Assembly: GCF_001403875.1 (NCBI RefSeq)
Contig: NZ_LN884299.1
Location: 2,108,117 to 2,172,116, forward strand
DNA from: Paenibacillus ihumii
GTDB lineage: Bacteria > Bacillota > Bacilli > Paenibacillales > Paenibacillaceae
Direction: 5' to 3'
Length of the DNA stretch: 64,000 bases
Shown: piece after piece, positions 53,415-62,987 of the stretch
How positions within the stretch are numbered: position 1 is the stretch's first letter
Layout of the letters: every line of letters starts with the position of its first letter
Notes under the pieces: generated by a model
The model's input: only the letters and a program-made list of their open reading frames with translations
Database searches by the model: none
Told to the model about the DNA's origin: nothing
Position numbers and translations under genes: made by a program

Positions 53415-54389
53415 GTGGTTACAAGGGAGAGTTTAGAAAAGAATCAAATTAGCGTGTACGCCGCAGCCTTAATTGTTGGGGGGATTGTGGGATGGGCAAG
53501 TCCACGAACGGGTGGATTTCTAGAACCCATGGTTTCCTTTGGGATTGCTGTGCTTTTATTCAGTATGTTTTGTCAAATTCCCTTTCTTAAGCTAAGGGAG
53601 GCACTCTCTAACGGACGTTTCATGGGAGCCTTACTGATTGTGAACTTTATTTTTATTCCCTTGCTGGTGTACATATTAATTCAGGTTTTTCCTCAGCCAA
53701 GCCCGGTTTTGATTGGAGTCTGCTTAGTACTTCTAACTCCATGTATTGACTATGTCATTGTTTTTACTCAATTGGGTAAAGGGAATGAGAGGTTAATGCT
53801 TGCGTCCACTCCGGTGCTTTTTGTCATACAGATGGTTATGCTGCCTTTTTATCTTTGGCTATTCATGGGTCAAGAGGCATCTCAAATCGTAAGGATCGCT
53901 CCATTCATTGAAGCCTTTATTTATTTAATCATTGCCCCTTTATTCGTGGCCTTGGCCGTCCAGTTATCAGCTAAAAAACATGCTCGCGGCCTTAAAATAT
54001 TGGACTTTACGGCGTGGCTTCCCGTGCCGCTAATGGCATTCGTGCTCTTTTTGGTCTTAGGCTCTCAAATGGATCGAGTTGTCAAGGATTTCGATGTCAT
54101 TATCGCTGTGATCCCGATATATGTATTATTCCATATCGTTTCGCCACTCATTTCGCGAATCATCTCATCGGTGTTTCGCATCGGGCCGTCAGATGGCAGG
54201 GCCCTGATTTTTAGTGCAGGAACTCGCAATTCCCTTGTAGTGCTTCCGCTTGCCTTAACCTTACCAGGGGAGAAGGCCACAATAGCAGCGTCTGTCATAG
54301 TAACTCAAACCGTTATTGAATTAATCGCGGAGCTATTATATATCAAATTTGTGCCTAATTTTATTTACCGAGATCTAAAAGTCGCATGA
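53415..54389 (+). CDS. ACR3-like arsenic resistance permease (BASS fold)
   Basis: 324 residues from GTG 53415 with GAGGAGAT upstream. About ten membrane helices of the bile acid:sodium symporter fold. The conserved Cys of ACR3 appears in VLLTPCIDYVIVFTQLGKGN, and SAGTRNSLVVLPLALT matches the second half motif. It is predicted to expel arsenite or a related metalloid. The operator in front suggests the local ArsR-type repressor controls it. Confidence 0.82.
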   Translation: MVTRESLEKNQISVYAAALIVGGIVGWASPRTGGFLEPMVSFGIAVLLFSMFCQIPFLKLREALSNGRFMGALLIVNFIFIPLLVYILIQVFPQPSPVLIGVCLVLLTPCIDYVIVFTQLGKGNERLMLASTPVLFVIQMVMLPFYLWLFMGQEASQIVRIAPFIEAFIYLIIAPLFVALAVQLSAKKHARGLKILDFTAWLPVPLMAFVLFLVLGSQMDRVVKDFDVIIAVIPIYVLFHIVSPLISRIISSVFRIGPSDGRALIFSAGTRNSLVVLPLALTLPGEKATIAASVIVTQTVIELIAELLYIKFVPNFIYRDLKVA

Positions 54390-54403
54390 TTGCGGCTTTT
54401 TTT
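54377..54403 (+). terminator. Terminator overlapping the ACR3-like stop codon
   Basis: AAAAGTCGCA-TGAT-TGCGGCTTTT (one G-T pair) followed by TTT; the TGA stop forms part of the loop. Confidence 0.85.
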
Positions 54404-54476
54404 GTTTTTTAACGATACATGATCTTGTCAAAATTTTGGATAACTACCGCAGGATTAGGGTAAATAAAGCAATATG

Positions 54477-54530
54477 TTGACAGCAGTGAGAAAGAAGGAA
54501 TATACTATATATGAACAGTTGTTCATGTAT
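54477..54530 (+). promoter_or_regulatory. Promoter/operator of the metal ATPase
   Basis: TTGACA (54477-54482), 18-base spacer, TATACT (54501-54506), then the dyad ATATGAACAGT-TGTTCATGTAT (54509-54530), a 12-2-12-type ArsR/SmtB operator. Confidence 0.85.
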
Positions 54531-54559
54531 GGCTTTTATTGATGAGGTGAGATAAACAA

Positions 54560-56803
54560 ATGGGAACGGGTACTTCTGCGGTTAAACAAAAGCTGGTGCT
54601 AGAGGGTCTGGATTGCGCGAATTGCGCTATGAAAATCGAAAACGGTGTCCAGAAGATTGACGGGGTTTCCGCTTGTTCGGTGAATTTTGCAAATAAAACA
54701 TTGACCATGGAGGTGGCGGCTAACCGCTCGGATGACATTCTCGAGCAGACGAAGAAAAAAATTCGTACACTTGAGCCTGGTATAAAAGTACTGGAATACG
54801 GAGCGGCGGGATTGCAGGCGGGGAGCCCAAAGCGGGGATCCTCCAAACATAATCACGTTCATAGCCATGATCACAATCACAGCCATGACCACGGAGCCGA
54901 AGCGGCAGATGATGAGCACGGACATTCCCATGACCATGGAGCACAAAGCGTCAAAATCATGGTTGCTCGGTTGATCGCAGGTCTTGTCATCGGCGCGGCA
55001 GCGTTTGCGTTATCCCTGAGCCGGGAGCTGGAACTCATTCTGTTTATTGCGTCCTATCTCATCGTGGGCGGGGATATTGTTTTTAAAGCGCTGAGGAACA
55101 TCGTAAGGGGTCAGGTATTCGACGAATACTTCCTCATGTCGATCGCGACTGTTGGCGCTTTTGTGATTGGGGAGTATCCCGAAGGCGTAGCTGTTATGCT
55201 CTTCTACCAGGTTGGCGAGCTGTTCCAAAGCATTGCCGTCAACCGGTCGCGAGAATCAATCAGCGCGTTAATGGATATCAGACCGGATTTTGCCAATTTA
55301 AAAACGGGCGACGATATCAAACGTGTGAGTCCGGAGGAAGTGCGAATCGGCGATTTAATCGTCGTGCGGCCTGGTGAAAAGGTGCCTCTTGACGGTAAAG
55401 TCATCGAGGGGAATTCAGCAATGGATACCTCGGCACTAACTGGCGAGTCCGTGCCGCGCGAAGTGGCTGCGGGGGATGATGTGCTGAGCGGATTCATCAA
55501 CAAAAACGGGGTGCTGACGATCGAGGTCGCAAAGGTATTTGGGGAATCGACCGTCGCCAAAATTTTGGACCTGGTGGAGAACGCAAGCAGTAAAAAGGCA
55601 CCGACGGAAAACTTTATAACGAAGTTTGCTCGTTACTATACGCCGTTTGTCGTCATTGTCGCCACATTGCTGGCCGTTGTGCCTCCGCTGCTCTTCAGCG
55701 GCGCGACCTTCTCGGATTGGGTGTACCGGGCTTTGGTGTTCCTCGTCATTTCCTGCCCTTGCGCCCTAGTGGTTTCGATTCCGCTCGGCTTCTTTGGGGG
55801 CATAGGGGCTTCGTCCAAGAACGGCGTCCTGGTTAAGGGCAGCAATTACCTGGAAGCATTGAACGATGTCAAGTATGTCGTATTTGATAAAACGGGAACG
55901 CTCACCAAAGGTGAATTTAAAGTAAACGGCATTTATCCGCAAAATGGATGGTCCGAACAAGAGCTGCTGCGCCAAGCTGCTTTTGCCGAAATGCACTCTA
56001 CCCATCCGATTGCGGAGTCCATCAGGGAAGCTTATGGACAGGAATTGAATGAAGAACAGCTTTCAGGCTACAACGAAATATCTGGACACGGGATTCAGGT
56101 AGTGTTCGAGGGCAAGGAGGTTCTGGCCGGGAACGCGAAGCTCATGAACCGGGAAAATGTTGATTTTGCCGCGCCATCCGAGCTGGGCACCATCGTGCAT
56201 GTTGCCATCGACAAACAGTATGCCGGATATTTGGTCATTGCCGACGAGGTCAAAGAGGACTCGGCGCAGGCGATCCGTTCACTGAAAAATCTCGGCGTGA
56301 AGAAGATCGTCATGCTGACGGGCGATATCAAGGCAGTAGGGGAGGCGGTTGGTAAAAAGTTGGGGGTGGACGAGGTTCGCTCCGAACTGCTGCCGCAGCA
56401 TAAGGTTGAAGAACTAGAGAAGATCGACCACCAAAAATCGAGCAAAAAGGAAAAGATCGTGTTCGTCGGCGACGGCATTAACGACACGCCGGTTTTGGCC
56501 AGAGCCGACGTCGGCGTAGCCATGGGCGGACTTGGGTCCGATGCAGCCATTGAAGCCGCTGATATCGTCATTATGACCGACGAGCCATCCAAGCTGGCTT
56601 CCGCGATCCATATTGCGAAGAGAACCCGGCGCATCGTATGGCAGAACATCCTTTTTGCACTGGTCGTCAAAGCGGTCTTCCTGCTCCTGGGCGCGTTCGG
56701 AATTGCGACGATGTGGGAGGCGGTGTTCTCGGATGTGGGCGTTACTCTGCTCGCTGTGTTGAACGCCATGCGCGTATTGAAGATCAAACCTAATTTGGCT
56801 TAA
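54560..56803 (+). CDS. cadA: Zn/Cd-translocating P-type ATPase
   Basis: 747 residues. An N-terminal HMA domain (GLDCANCAMKIENG) is followed by a His-rich spacer with about twelve His residues (HSHDHNHSHDHG and EHGHSHDHG), then eight membrane helices with the CPC motif in VISCPCALVV, TGES, DKTGTLTKG, HP locus and GDGINDTPVLARADV. It exports divalent soft metals, Zn/Cd/Pb. The His-rich segment suggests Zn binding and cytosolic metal delivery. Promoter and SmtB-type operator precede it. Confidence 0.94.
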   Translation: MGTGTSAVKQKLVLEGLDCANCAMKIENGVQKIDGVSACSVNFANKTLTMEVAANRSDDILEQTKKKIRTLEPGIKVLEYGAAGLQAGSPKRGSSKHNHVHSHDHNHSHDHGAEAADDEHGHSHDHGAQSVKIMVARLIAGLVIGAAAFALSLSRELELILFIASYLIVGGDIVFKALRNIVRGQVFDEYFLMSIATVGAFVIGEYPEGVAVMLFYQVGELFQSIAVNRSRESISALMDIRPDFANLKTGDDIKRVSPEEVRIGDLIVVRPGEKVPLDGKVIEGNSAMDTSALTGESVPREVAAGDDVLSGFINKNGVLTIEVAKVFGESTVAKILDLVENASSKKAPTENFITKFARYYTPFVVIVATLLAVVPPLLFSGATFSDWVYRALVFLVISCPCALVVSIPLGFFGGIGASSKNGVLVKGSNYLEALNDVKYVVFDKTGTLTKGEFKVNGIYPQNGWSEQELLRQAAFAEMHSTHPIAESIREAYGQELNEEQLSGYNEISGHGIQVVFEGKEVLAGNAKLMNRENVDFAAPSELGTIVHVAIDKQYAGYLVIADEVKEDSAQAIRSLKNLGVKKIVMLTGDIKAVGEAVGKKLGVDEVRSELLPQHKVEELEKIDHQKSSKKEKIVFVGDGINDTPVLARADVGVAMGGLGSDAAIEAADIVIMTDEPSKLASAIHIAKRTRRIVWQNILFALVVKAVFLLLGAFGIATMWEAVFSDVGVTLLAVLNAMRVLKIKPNLA

Positions 56804-56815
56804 AGGATTGGAGAT

Positions 56816-57436
56816 ATGGACAATCGCTGGAATAAGTTGATCTATCGGGCGGGGGCTCCGTTTTACGATGCTTTATTTAATGCAGGCCCATTCGCCCGGG
56901 CTAGAAAAAAGATCTTTTCTGATTTGGCTCTCGAACCTGGCCAGCGCGTCCTGCTGGTTGGGGTAGGGACGGGGGCCGATCTGCGTTTTTTCTTCGGAAA
57001 GACGCTTGAAATCACGGCTGTCGATCTCTCGCCGGCGATGCTTGCACAGGCGAAATCAAAAGTAAGCGAAAACGAGCCTATCCAGTTTTTGGAGATGGAT
57101 GCGCAGGATCTGCGATTTGCTGACCAGTCCTTCGACCTGGTGATCGCCAGCTTGATTTTGTCGGTCGTTCCCGACGAACACAAATGCATGTCGGAGCTAG
57201 TTCGAGTTACAAAGGAGCGAGGCAGCATCGTCATTTTCGATAAGTTCAAGGGTGGGGAGGGGAAAATGCCGCTGATTATACGAATGCTGCGGCCGCTTAT
57301 AGCCATATTGGGCACGGATATCGGCCGGAATTACCAGGCAATCCTTAAACCACACCTTGCACGGCTGAACATTCGAGAGGACAGCCCAGCCATGTTCGGG
57401 GATATGTATCGCAAAATCGTGCTTGAACGAAAATAA
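56816..57436 (+). CDS. Class I SAM-dependent methyltransferase
   Basis: 206 residues, 12 bases after the ATPase gene. Motif I is VLLVGVGTGADLRF, with ITAVDLSPAMLAQA, QFLEMDAQDLRFADQSFDLV and a UbiE/PmtA-like C-terminus. The N-terminal YRAGAPFYDALF resembles small-molecule or lipid methyltransferases. Co-transcription with a metal pump and closeness to an ACR3-like gene make a metalloid or lipid substrate conceivable, but there are no extra ArsM-type Cys residues. Confidence 0.88.
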   Translation: MDNRWNKLIYRAGAPFYDALFNAGPFARARKKIFSDLALEPGQRVLLVGVGTGADLRFFFGKTLEITAVDLSPAMLAQAKSKVSENEPIQFLEMDAQDLRFADQSFDLVIASLILSVVPDEHKCMSELVRVTKERGSIVIFDKFKGGEGKMPLIIRMLRPLIAILGTDIGRNYQAILKPHLARLNIREDSPAMFGDMYRKIVLERK

Positions 57437-57446
57437 AGTTGTGTAT

Positions 57447-57500
57447 TTATAGCCAAGATGGTGCCTTTTATTGAGAGGACCCAGTCTTGGCTATAACTTT
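57447..57500 (+). terminator. Hairpin after methyltransferase gene
   Basis: 12-base perfect stem TTATAGCCAAGA / TCTTGGCTATAA around a 26-base loop; weak T tract. Confidence 0.6.
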
Positions 57501-57670
57501 AAATAAAGGAGATCAACATTGGGCAGCCGTGGAGTACGAAGAATTTAACTACTTCATCATAGGTCATCCTGACCTTGTTGCCAATTATTACATACCGTAT
57601 AATCTCATTATGTGACAATGCGTGCGCAGTAAGAAAAAGAACAAATTCAAAAAAGATGAGGAAATCACCC

Positions 57671-58897
57671 ATGAGAAAACGGCTTGTATGCACGTTAGCT
57701 ATCATGCTAAGTTTTGCTGCATTTACCCCCGCCATCTACGCTTCTGAAGTCCGATTATCCGTGGATGGGCGCGACGTACAGTTCCCGGATGAGCACCCCT
57801 ATGTCGATCAGAGATCCAACCTTACGATGGTTCCACTTGCTCTTATATCCGACAAGCTCGGGGCTGCTACGAAATGGGACGGACAATTAAAGCAAATCAC
57901 AATTTCGCTTAACCGTGACACTGTTATTTTGGTGGTTGGCGATCATCATGCACTGGTAAATGGAAAAAGAGTAGACATTGAAGGGGCGGCAACGCTCAAA
58001 AACGGCCGTACGATGGTTCCTTTGCGTTTTATAAGTGAAGCTCTGCATGCAAATGTAGAGTGGCTGCCTAAGGATAAGCTGGTGAGCATTATGAGTTCTG
58101 TCGGCAATGTTCCAAAAGGAACATGGATATGGGACACTCCCATCATCAAACAGGATCAAGAGCAGATGATAAGCTTCGCAAAAATGAAGGGAGTTACATC
58201 TATTTACCTTCAGGTAAATAAAGATATTGATTCAACGATATATGAGAATTTTATACGAAAAGCTAAAAGCGAAGGAATTTTAGTGGAAGCACTTGGAGGG
58301 CGCCCCGAATGGGTCTATAAGTCTGGGCAGAAGGATATTCAAAGATTCATTGAATGGGTTAAGACCTATAATTCCTCTGTTGACCCGGAAGCAAGCTTCA
58401 CGGGACTGCATTTCGATATTGAACCTTATACGCTTAACGAATGGTCAAAGGGCAACAAGGTGATTCTTGATAGCTGGATGGACAATATGAGACTGATCGA
58501 AAAAGAAACCAAAGGCAGCGGCTTGAAAATTACAATGGATGTTCCGTATTGGCTAAATACGGTTCATGTTCCCGGGAAGAAATACAGTATGAGCGCTTGG
58601 ATGCTGGAAAAGTTCGATTGCCTCGTCATCATGAATTATCGAAATCATGCGTTAGGCGATAATGGAATTGTGGAAAATGCACAGGACATGCTGAGAGAAG
58701 CCTCCACGCTCAAGAAGAAAATTGTTATTGCAGTTGAAACGGTTAAAAGCGAAGAGGGGCCGCGGGTCTCATTTTATTCCATGAGCAATGAAGTGATGGA
58801 AAAGGAGCTTCAGTCCGCCCATAATAAATTGGCGCGCTACGCAAGCTATGCCGGCTTTGCTATTCACGATTTCAAAGGCTGGCAGGATATGAAATAA
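57671..58897 (+). CDS. Secreted protein: copper amine oxidase N-domain plus TIM-barrel-like domain
   Basis: About 408 residues from ATG 57671. Signal peptide MRKRLVCTLAIMLSFAAFTP with cleavage near ASA/YAS. Residues about 28-140 form the copper amine oxidase N-terminal-like domain common on Paenibacillus surface proteins, with two repeats ending NLTMVPLALIS and RTMVPLRFISE. The C-terminal 260 residues (FDIEPYTLNEWS, LKITMDVPYW, KKIVIAVETV) look like a TIM-barrel glycosidase-type fold without a family I can name. Probably cell-wall associated. Confidence 0.75.
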   Translation: MRKRLVCTLAIMLSFAAFTPAIYASEVRLSVDGRDVQFPDEHPYVDQRSNLTMVPLALISDKLGAATKWDGQLKQITISLNRDTVILVVGDHHALVNGKRVDIEGAATLKNGRTMVPLRFISEALHANVEWLPKDKLVSIMSSVGNVPKGTWIWDTPIIKQDQEQMISFAKMKGVTSIYLQVNKDIDSTIYENFIRKAKSEGILVEALGGRPEWVYKSGQKDIQRFIEWVKTYNSSVDPEASFTGLHFDIEPYTLNEWSKGNKVILDSWMDNMRLIEKETKGSGLKITMDVPYWLNTVHVPGKKYSMSAWMLEKFDCLVIMNYRNHALGDNGIVENAQDMLREASTLKKKIVIAVETVKSEEGPRVSFYSMSNEVMEKELQSAHNKLARYASYAGFAIHDFKGWQDMK

Positions 58898-59019
58898 TAA
58901 GCCGGCAAAACGACGAGAGATAATTGTGTTGCTATTGGCATAGGAAAGTTAAATATTCTGATGAAGTGCCAAATTCTACGAGACTACAAATTCACCCAAA
59001 AAAAGAGGGGGAACCCGGA

Positions 59020-59475
59020 ATGAAGACGATCAAGTGCATGATGGATCACCTGTATTGGGCGGACGAACGCATCTTGGACGCAATCGAGGAGAGTGAGACG
59101 GAGAACAAGGACCTTCTGAAGCTGGTTCGGCACGTTGCAGTCGCGGAACGAGTCTGGCTGTCCCGATTGCAGGGCAAGGGGAGCGGGCAATATTCGTTGT
59201 GGGAGGAAGCGGAAGACCTTGCAGCGATCCGGACGATGTTCGAAGAAAACGCCGAGCAATATCGCGTGTATATCGAAGGGCTCAAGGAATCCGAGTTGGA
59301 CGAGATGATCGACTATGCGAACCAGAGCGGGGTTCCGTTCCGAACGTCCGTCCGGGACATCCTGCTGCAGGTCCTCTTACACGGGCAATATCACCGGGGA
59401 CAGATCAACCGGGCACTTCGGATCGAATCAGCAGAGCCTGTCCAAGTCGATTACATCACGTTCGCGAGGCTGTAA
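59020..59475 (+). CDS. DinB-family protein
   Basis: About 151 residues from ATG 59020 with AGAGGGGG upstream. Four-helix DinB bundle with the three His metal ligands: His in MMDHLYWAD, His in KLVRHVAVAERVW and the HGQYHRGQINRAL motif. Such proteins are often thiol-dependent transferases in bacilli; the substrate is unknown. Confidence 0.88.
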   Translation: MKTIKCMMDHLYWADERILDAIEESETENKDLLKLVRHVAVAERVWLSRLQGKGSGQYSLWEEAEDLAAIRTMFEENAEQYRVYIEGLKESELDEMIDYANQSGVPFRTSVRDILLQVLLHGQYHRGQINRALRIESAEPVQVDYITFARL

Positions 59476-59573
59476 CAGGCTAATAATCATCATTACTCTG
59501 TCATTATTTGATGCTGGTTATCAGCATTATGGTTATTAATGTATAATCAGGATGACAACTCAGAGAACATACG

Positions 59574-59615
59574 ACCCAGCCTAGGATAAGAGCAATATAA
59601 GGCTGGGCTTTTTAT
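59574..59615 (+). terminator. Terminator after DinB gene
   Basis: CCCAGCC / GGCTGGG arms followed by CTTTTTATT. Confidence 0.8.
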
Positions 59616-59658
59616 TTAAGTTAGAGCAGCTCTGTAATTCTTATGAAGGAGGAGACAC

Positions 59659-59915
59659 ATGGAAGAGCATGACAATCTTTATGGATTACAGGGGGAGTTA
59701 TTGCATACACTTATAACCAATTAAACGAGGTCATAACCATGTTGAAAGATACATGCGCACAATTAACGGATGATGACCTTGATAGGGTTGTAACCTTTGG
59801 ACATGAAGATGAAAAGGAAGCAACCGTTCGTTGGGGTTTATGGCATATAGCTGACCATAGCCGTTATCATCAGGCGAATATCAATCAGCTTAGAAAATGG
59901 TTAAAGAAAACTTAA
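59659..59915 (+). pseudogene. Second DinB-like gene, remnant
   Basis: ATG 59659 with AAGGAGGAGA upstream reads MEEHDNLYGLQGELLHT and stops at once. In another frame, GGVIAYTYNQLNEVITMLKD continues to WHIADHSRYHQANINQLRKW and ends at 59915, the C-terminal half of a DinB bundle with its last His motif. A frameshift near 59690-59700 and loss of the middle explain both. An ATG at 59739 could express a 58-residue piece. The following 59916-60351 (436 bases, AT-rich) shows no gene. Confidence 0.6.
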
Positions 59916-60351
59916 ATCCTAATGGTTTGAATAATTGATTAATCGAACTCATTAAAGTATCAGGGATCGATGACAAATGTAATGTAATCCAATCCCAGCA
60001 AAATTGTGGTTTTTTTTATATATGTTCACAAAACTCGTATTTTGTACATATGTCTGTAAGTCAATAACCCCTTGTAGCGGCTACCCGAAAATCTCATCAA
60101 AAAACCAAGTTGACATGTTCTCTGAGTTTAGATAAATTACAATTCTACTTCCCTATCTGTTGCTTAATGAAATTGCATGGAATCATAGTTAGATACTTAT
60201 CTAAAAATCCATGCGGTATCCGATGTTCTTTCTGTTTATACCATTTTTTTCACACTCATTCTTATCTTCCTTGAAAATTCCTCCTTATCACCCCCTTACA
60301 TCAATACGGTTCAATTTACAGATTCTTCTTCCTAACTTATAGAACAGATAC

Positions 60352-61656
60352 TTAATACGTCGCTTTTGGAGCAAACTGACCTTGATTCTTTAGAGCATAG
60401 TCAAAAAAACGAAGGATAAGCTCATTTTGAGTTTCAATCACATAGTATTTATCGATATCAGCTCTTCTTCCTTCTTGCAAAAGGTTTGCCAATATAGGCG
60501 AGAATAAAGGTAGATCGGTTAAACTTAAATGTTTTGCGCCTTTAAAATGAACGTTGTATGCACCTTTAAAATTTTTATTCGAAATACTATTCGCTATATA
60601 CGAAGAACTTCTGTCGAGCTGTATCCACACATCATCCGAGTAAACATTAAGAAGCGGGATGGTGAAAGGTTCGGATTTGGCAGTTAATTCGTTCGTAACT
60701 TTATCGTACACAAGCTCACTAAAAAACGGAGCATCTATATTTACTACGGCGTCAATGTCATCGCGCTCCCTGCTCAGTGCTACGCTTGCCGTTCCCCCCA
60801 TCGAATGACCGAACACGCCTACTTTCTGTGTATCGATACGTTCATATACAGGATCTTTTTTTTGTTCGGCTTGTTCCAGAATCGTATCCATGACAAAATC
60901 CATATCATCCGTTCGCAATTTCATCCATTTTTGATTAAGCTCGAAATACTCGCCAAGCGAATAACCCCCTTTATTTGCATTGTTGAATTCTTGCATGTAC
61001 TCAGGATTAATCGTCACGACCTTCCCATCCTCGGAAACGGTATAAAAAGAATGATAGGGATGGTCAATCGAAACGACAACATAACCGTGGCTCGCAAGTT
61101 CTGTAAAGGTAGAAGTGTTGCTGGATTTTATACCGAATGCTCCATGAGAGAACACAAGCAAAGGATAGGTTCCTTCTGCCTGTTCAGGATACCAAAATTC
61201 CACGTTAACAAACCGATTGTCTCCCTGATCTGTAAATTCTTCGATCCGATTCTTATCCACATAGCTGTAAGTCGCGGTCGCCACTGCATACGGACCTGTC
61301 ACTTGCGGCAGCCTATGCTGTGGAAAAAGTAAAACAGGAACAAGGGTAACGACGACGGTCAGTGCTAACAAAAGGAATTTCCATAACGTAGAGAAAGCTT
61401 TGTAACGCGGGGGGTGTGTTTGCTTGCGCAGGAGCGAAAACATTTCCTTGAACGCTAATATAAAGAGCAAGCCTGCAAACAGTCCCCAAGTGTACTCCCA
61501 TACGACAACTTTACCCAAGCTCAGCATCATGAATCCTATAAACATTGCGATTCTCGTCCAACTCTTTATCTTGCTGCGGCTTTGCTTGGTTACAATGGAA
61601 TAAACGGCAATGGCCAGCTCGAAGACCAACGTAACAACAAGTATTAAAATTTCCAT
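60352..61656 (-). CDS. Alpha/beta hydrolase with N-terminal membrane domain (PAF-acetylhydrolase-like)
   Basis: 434 residues. Three or four N-terminal membrane helices (about 1-120) precede an alpha/beta hydrolase domain with oxyanion segment LVFSHGAFG, nucleophile elbow VFGHSMGGTASVAL, an Asp in NVYSDD and the His in AKHLSLTD. The layout resembles platelet-activating-factor-acetylhydrolase-like enzymes on the outer surface. Substrate unknown. Confidence 0.85.
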   Translation of the reverse strand: MEILILVVTLVFELAIAVYSIVTKQSRSKIKSWTRIAMFIGFMMLSLGKVVVWEYTWGLFAGLLFILAFKEMFSLLRKQTHPPRYKAFSTLWKFLLLALTVVVTLVPVLLFPQHRLPQVTGPYAVATATYSYVDKNRIEEFTDQGDNRFVNVEFWYPEQAEGTYPLLVFSHGAFGIKSSNTSTFTELASHGYVVVSIDHPYHSFYTVSEDGKVVTINPEYMQEFNNANKGGYSLGEYFELNQKWMKLRTDDMDFVMDTILEQAEQKKDPVYERIDTQKVGVFGHSMGGTASVALSRERDDIDAVVNIDAPFFSELVYDKVTNELTAKSEPFTIPLLNVYSDDVWIQLDRSSSYIANSISNKNFKGAYNVHFKGAKHLSLTDLPLFSPILANLLQEGRRADIDKYYVIETQNELILRFFDYALKNQGQFAPKATY

Positions 61657-61827
61657 AAGACTTCTCTGCTCCTCCTCTGACTTTTTATGAGTTCATCATA
61701 ATAAATGGAAGAACAGGTGTATACGCACAAACGATAAGCTGTAGCTGAGAGGCAATAAGTTGTAAAAAACAACGCAAAGATATGTACTTACGCTGCAAAT
61801 ACGATAGGAGCGGTTTGTGTATATCTT

Positions 61828-62256
61828 CTAAACCTCTTTTTTAAATGCTCTTAGTCTTTCATTGATCTTTTGAGCTTCCTTTTTGTCATTCCTATAGGTC
61901 AGTACGCGAACGATAACGTATACGGCGGCAATTTCCAAAGCCAATAATAGTATGTCGAAAGTGTCGTATACGAGATTCAATAGGACAGCCAGAGAAATTA
62001 ATAGAGCTTCCAGAAAAAAGAAATGTAAAATCACTCGAAGGCGCATTTTATTCTCGCTAATCGCATGCGGCGTATATAAAATAATTCCGGTCAAAGCACC
62101 CAGAAAAGAGAAAGCCATAATTGTAAAAATCGTATTTAATTCGAAACTTGCATCAGGAGCATAGATTTGCCGCAAAATAGTGATGATTATAATGATGGAG
62201 GCGAATATAATTAAGAAATCTCTAATCATTTCTTTAATGAGCTCGGAATACTTCAT
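61828..62256 (-). CDS. DUF3021 membrane protein
   Basis: About 142 residues from ATG 62256 with AAAGGGGG upstream. Four membrane helices with a charged C-terminus matching DUF3021, known mainly as partners of LytTR regulators. Encoded 13 bases downstream of the LytTR gene, so the pair is an operon. It may hold the regulator at the membrane. Confidence 0.82.
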   Translation of the reverse strand: MKYSELIKEMIRDFLIIFASIIIIITILRQIYAPDASFELNTIFTIMAFSFLGALTGIILYTPHAISENKMRLRVILHFFFLEALLISLAVLLNLVYDTFDILLLALEIAAVYVIVRVLTYRNDKKEAQKINERLRAFKKEV

Positions 62257-62269
62257 ATAAATCCCCCTT

Positions 62270-62716
62270 TTATAATCCAAGCATGTGTTTAAGCATTGGT
62301 ACATACTGCCGTGAAATGACTACCTTCTCCCCGTTATCCAATAATGCTTGAAAACGGCCGCTGATCGACGGATGAATACTAGAAATCTTGGCTATATTTA
62401 GAATGGTGGATTTGGAGGCGCGAAAACAATGTTTCTCTTTGCAAAGTTCCTCCAGTTCATAAAGCTTTTGTTTGACTTCATGAACGTTGTTCTTACAATA
62501 CGCAAACACTTTTCCGTCAACAGCTTCAAAATAATAAATATCACTAATTTTAATGCGGCTGATCTTATCCTCATGATAACCAAGTATAATGAGTGTTTCG
62601 GTTTTTATTTTATTAACGAGCTCATGTATTTCTTCGTCTACTTGGTGACACCTGATGCGGATCTCCTCTTCCTCTGTATCGTCTATTACTTCGATGAAAA
62701 TTTTGATAAAAATCAC
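62270..62716 (-). CDS. LytTR-type DNA-binding regulator
   Basis: About 148 residues. Residues about 45-148 form a LytTR domain: IKISDIYYFEAVDGKVFAY, CFRASKSTILNIAKI and VISRQYVPMLKHML. No receiver domain is present; the short N-terminus is a small alpha/beta unit. The start is GTG 62716 and is uncertain. Typically such stand-alone LytTR proteins autoregulate with their membrane partner. Confidence 0.88.
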   Translation of the reverse strand: MIFIKIFIEVIDDTEEEEIRIRCHQVDEEIHELVNKIKTETLIILGYHEDKISRIKISDIYYFEAVDGKVFAYCKNNVHEVKQKLYELEELCKEKHCFRASKSTILNIAKISSIHPSISGRFQALLDNGEKVVISRQYVPMLKHMLGL

Positions 62717-62797
62717 CCTCGAAAATTCGAATTAAAACTTGCTGACGTTTATAACGTGAATCACACAACGAAAACGCGTAAGCTTCTTAGTTGTTCC

Positions 62798-62940
62798 TCA
62801 CACATAGTCATTAAGTGATGATTTTACGTCTTCGATTAATTCCTGCAACTCATCCCATTCTTCCCGCGCCTAGTGCTCTAAATAATCCATTAGCTTGCCT
62901 TGATTTCTGTAGCGTTCTTTTAAATATTCAAATCGCTAAT
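62798..62940 (-). pseudogene. Short coding remnant with an in-frame stop
   Basis: Minus-strand codons read ERYRNQGKLMDYLEH, a TAG (62870-62872), then AREEWDELQELIEDVKSS and a stop at 62798. Composition is protein-like. No family recognised. Confidence 0.35.
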
Positions 62941-62987
62941 CGGCCCAAGCTTTTGTCCTTTGCGGCAAACGGTACAAGTTATTGTCC

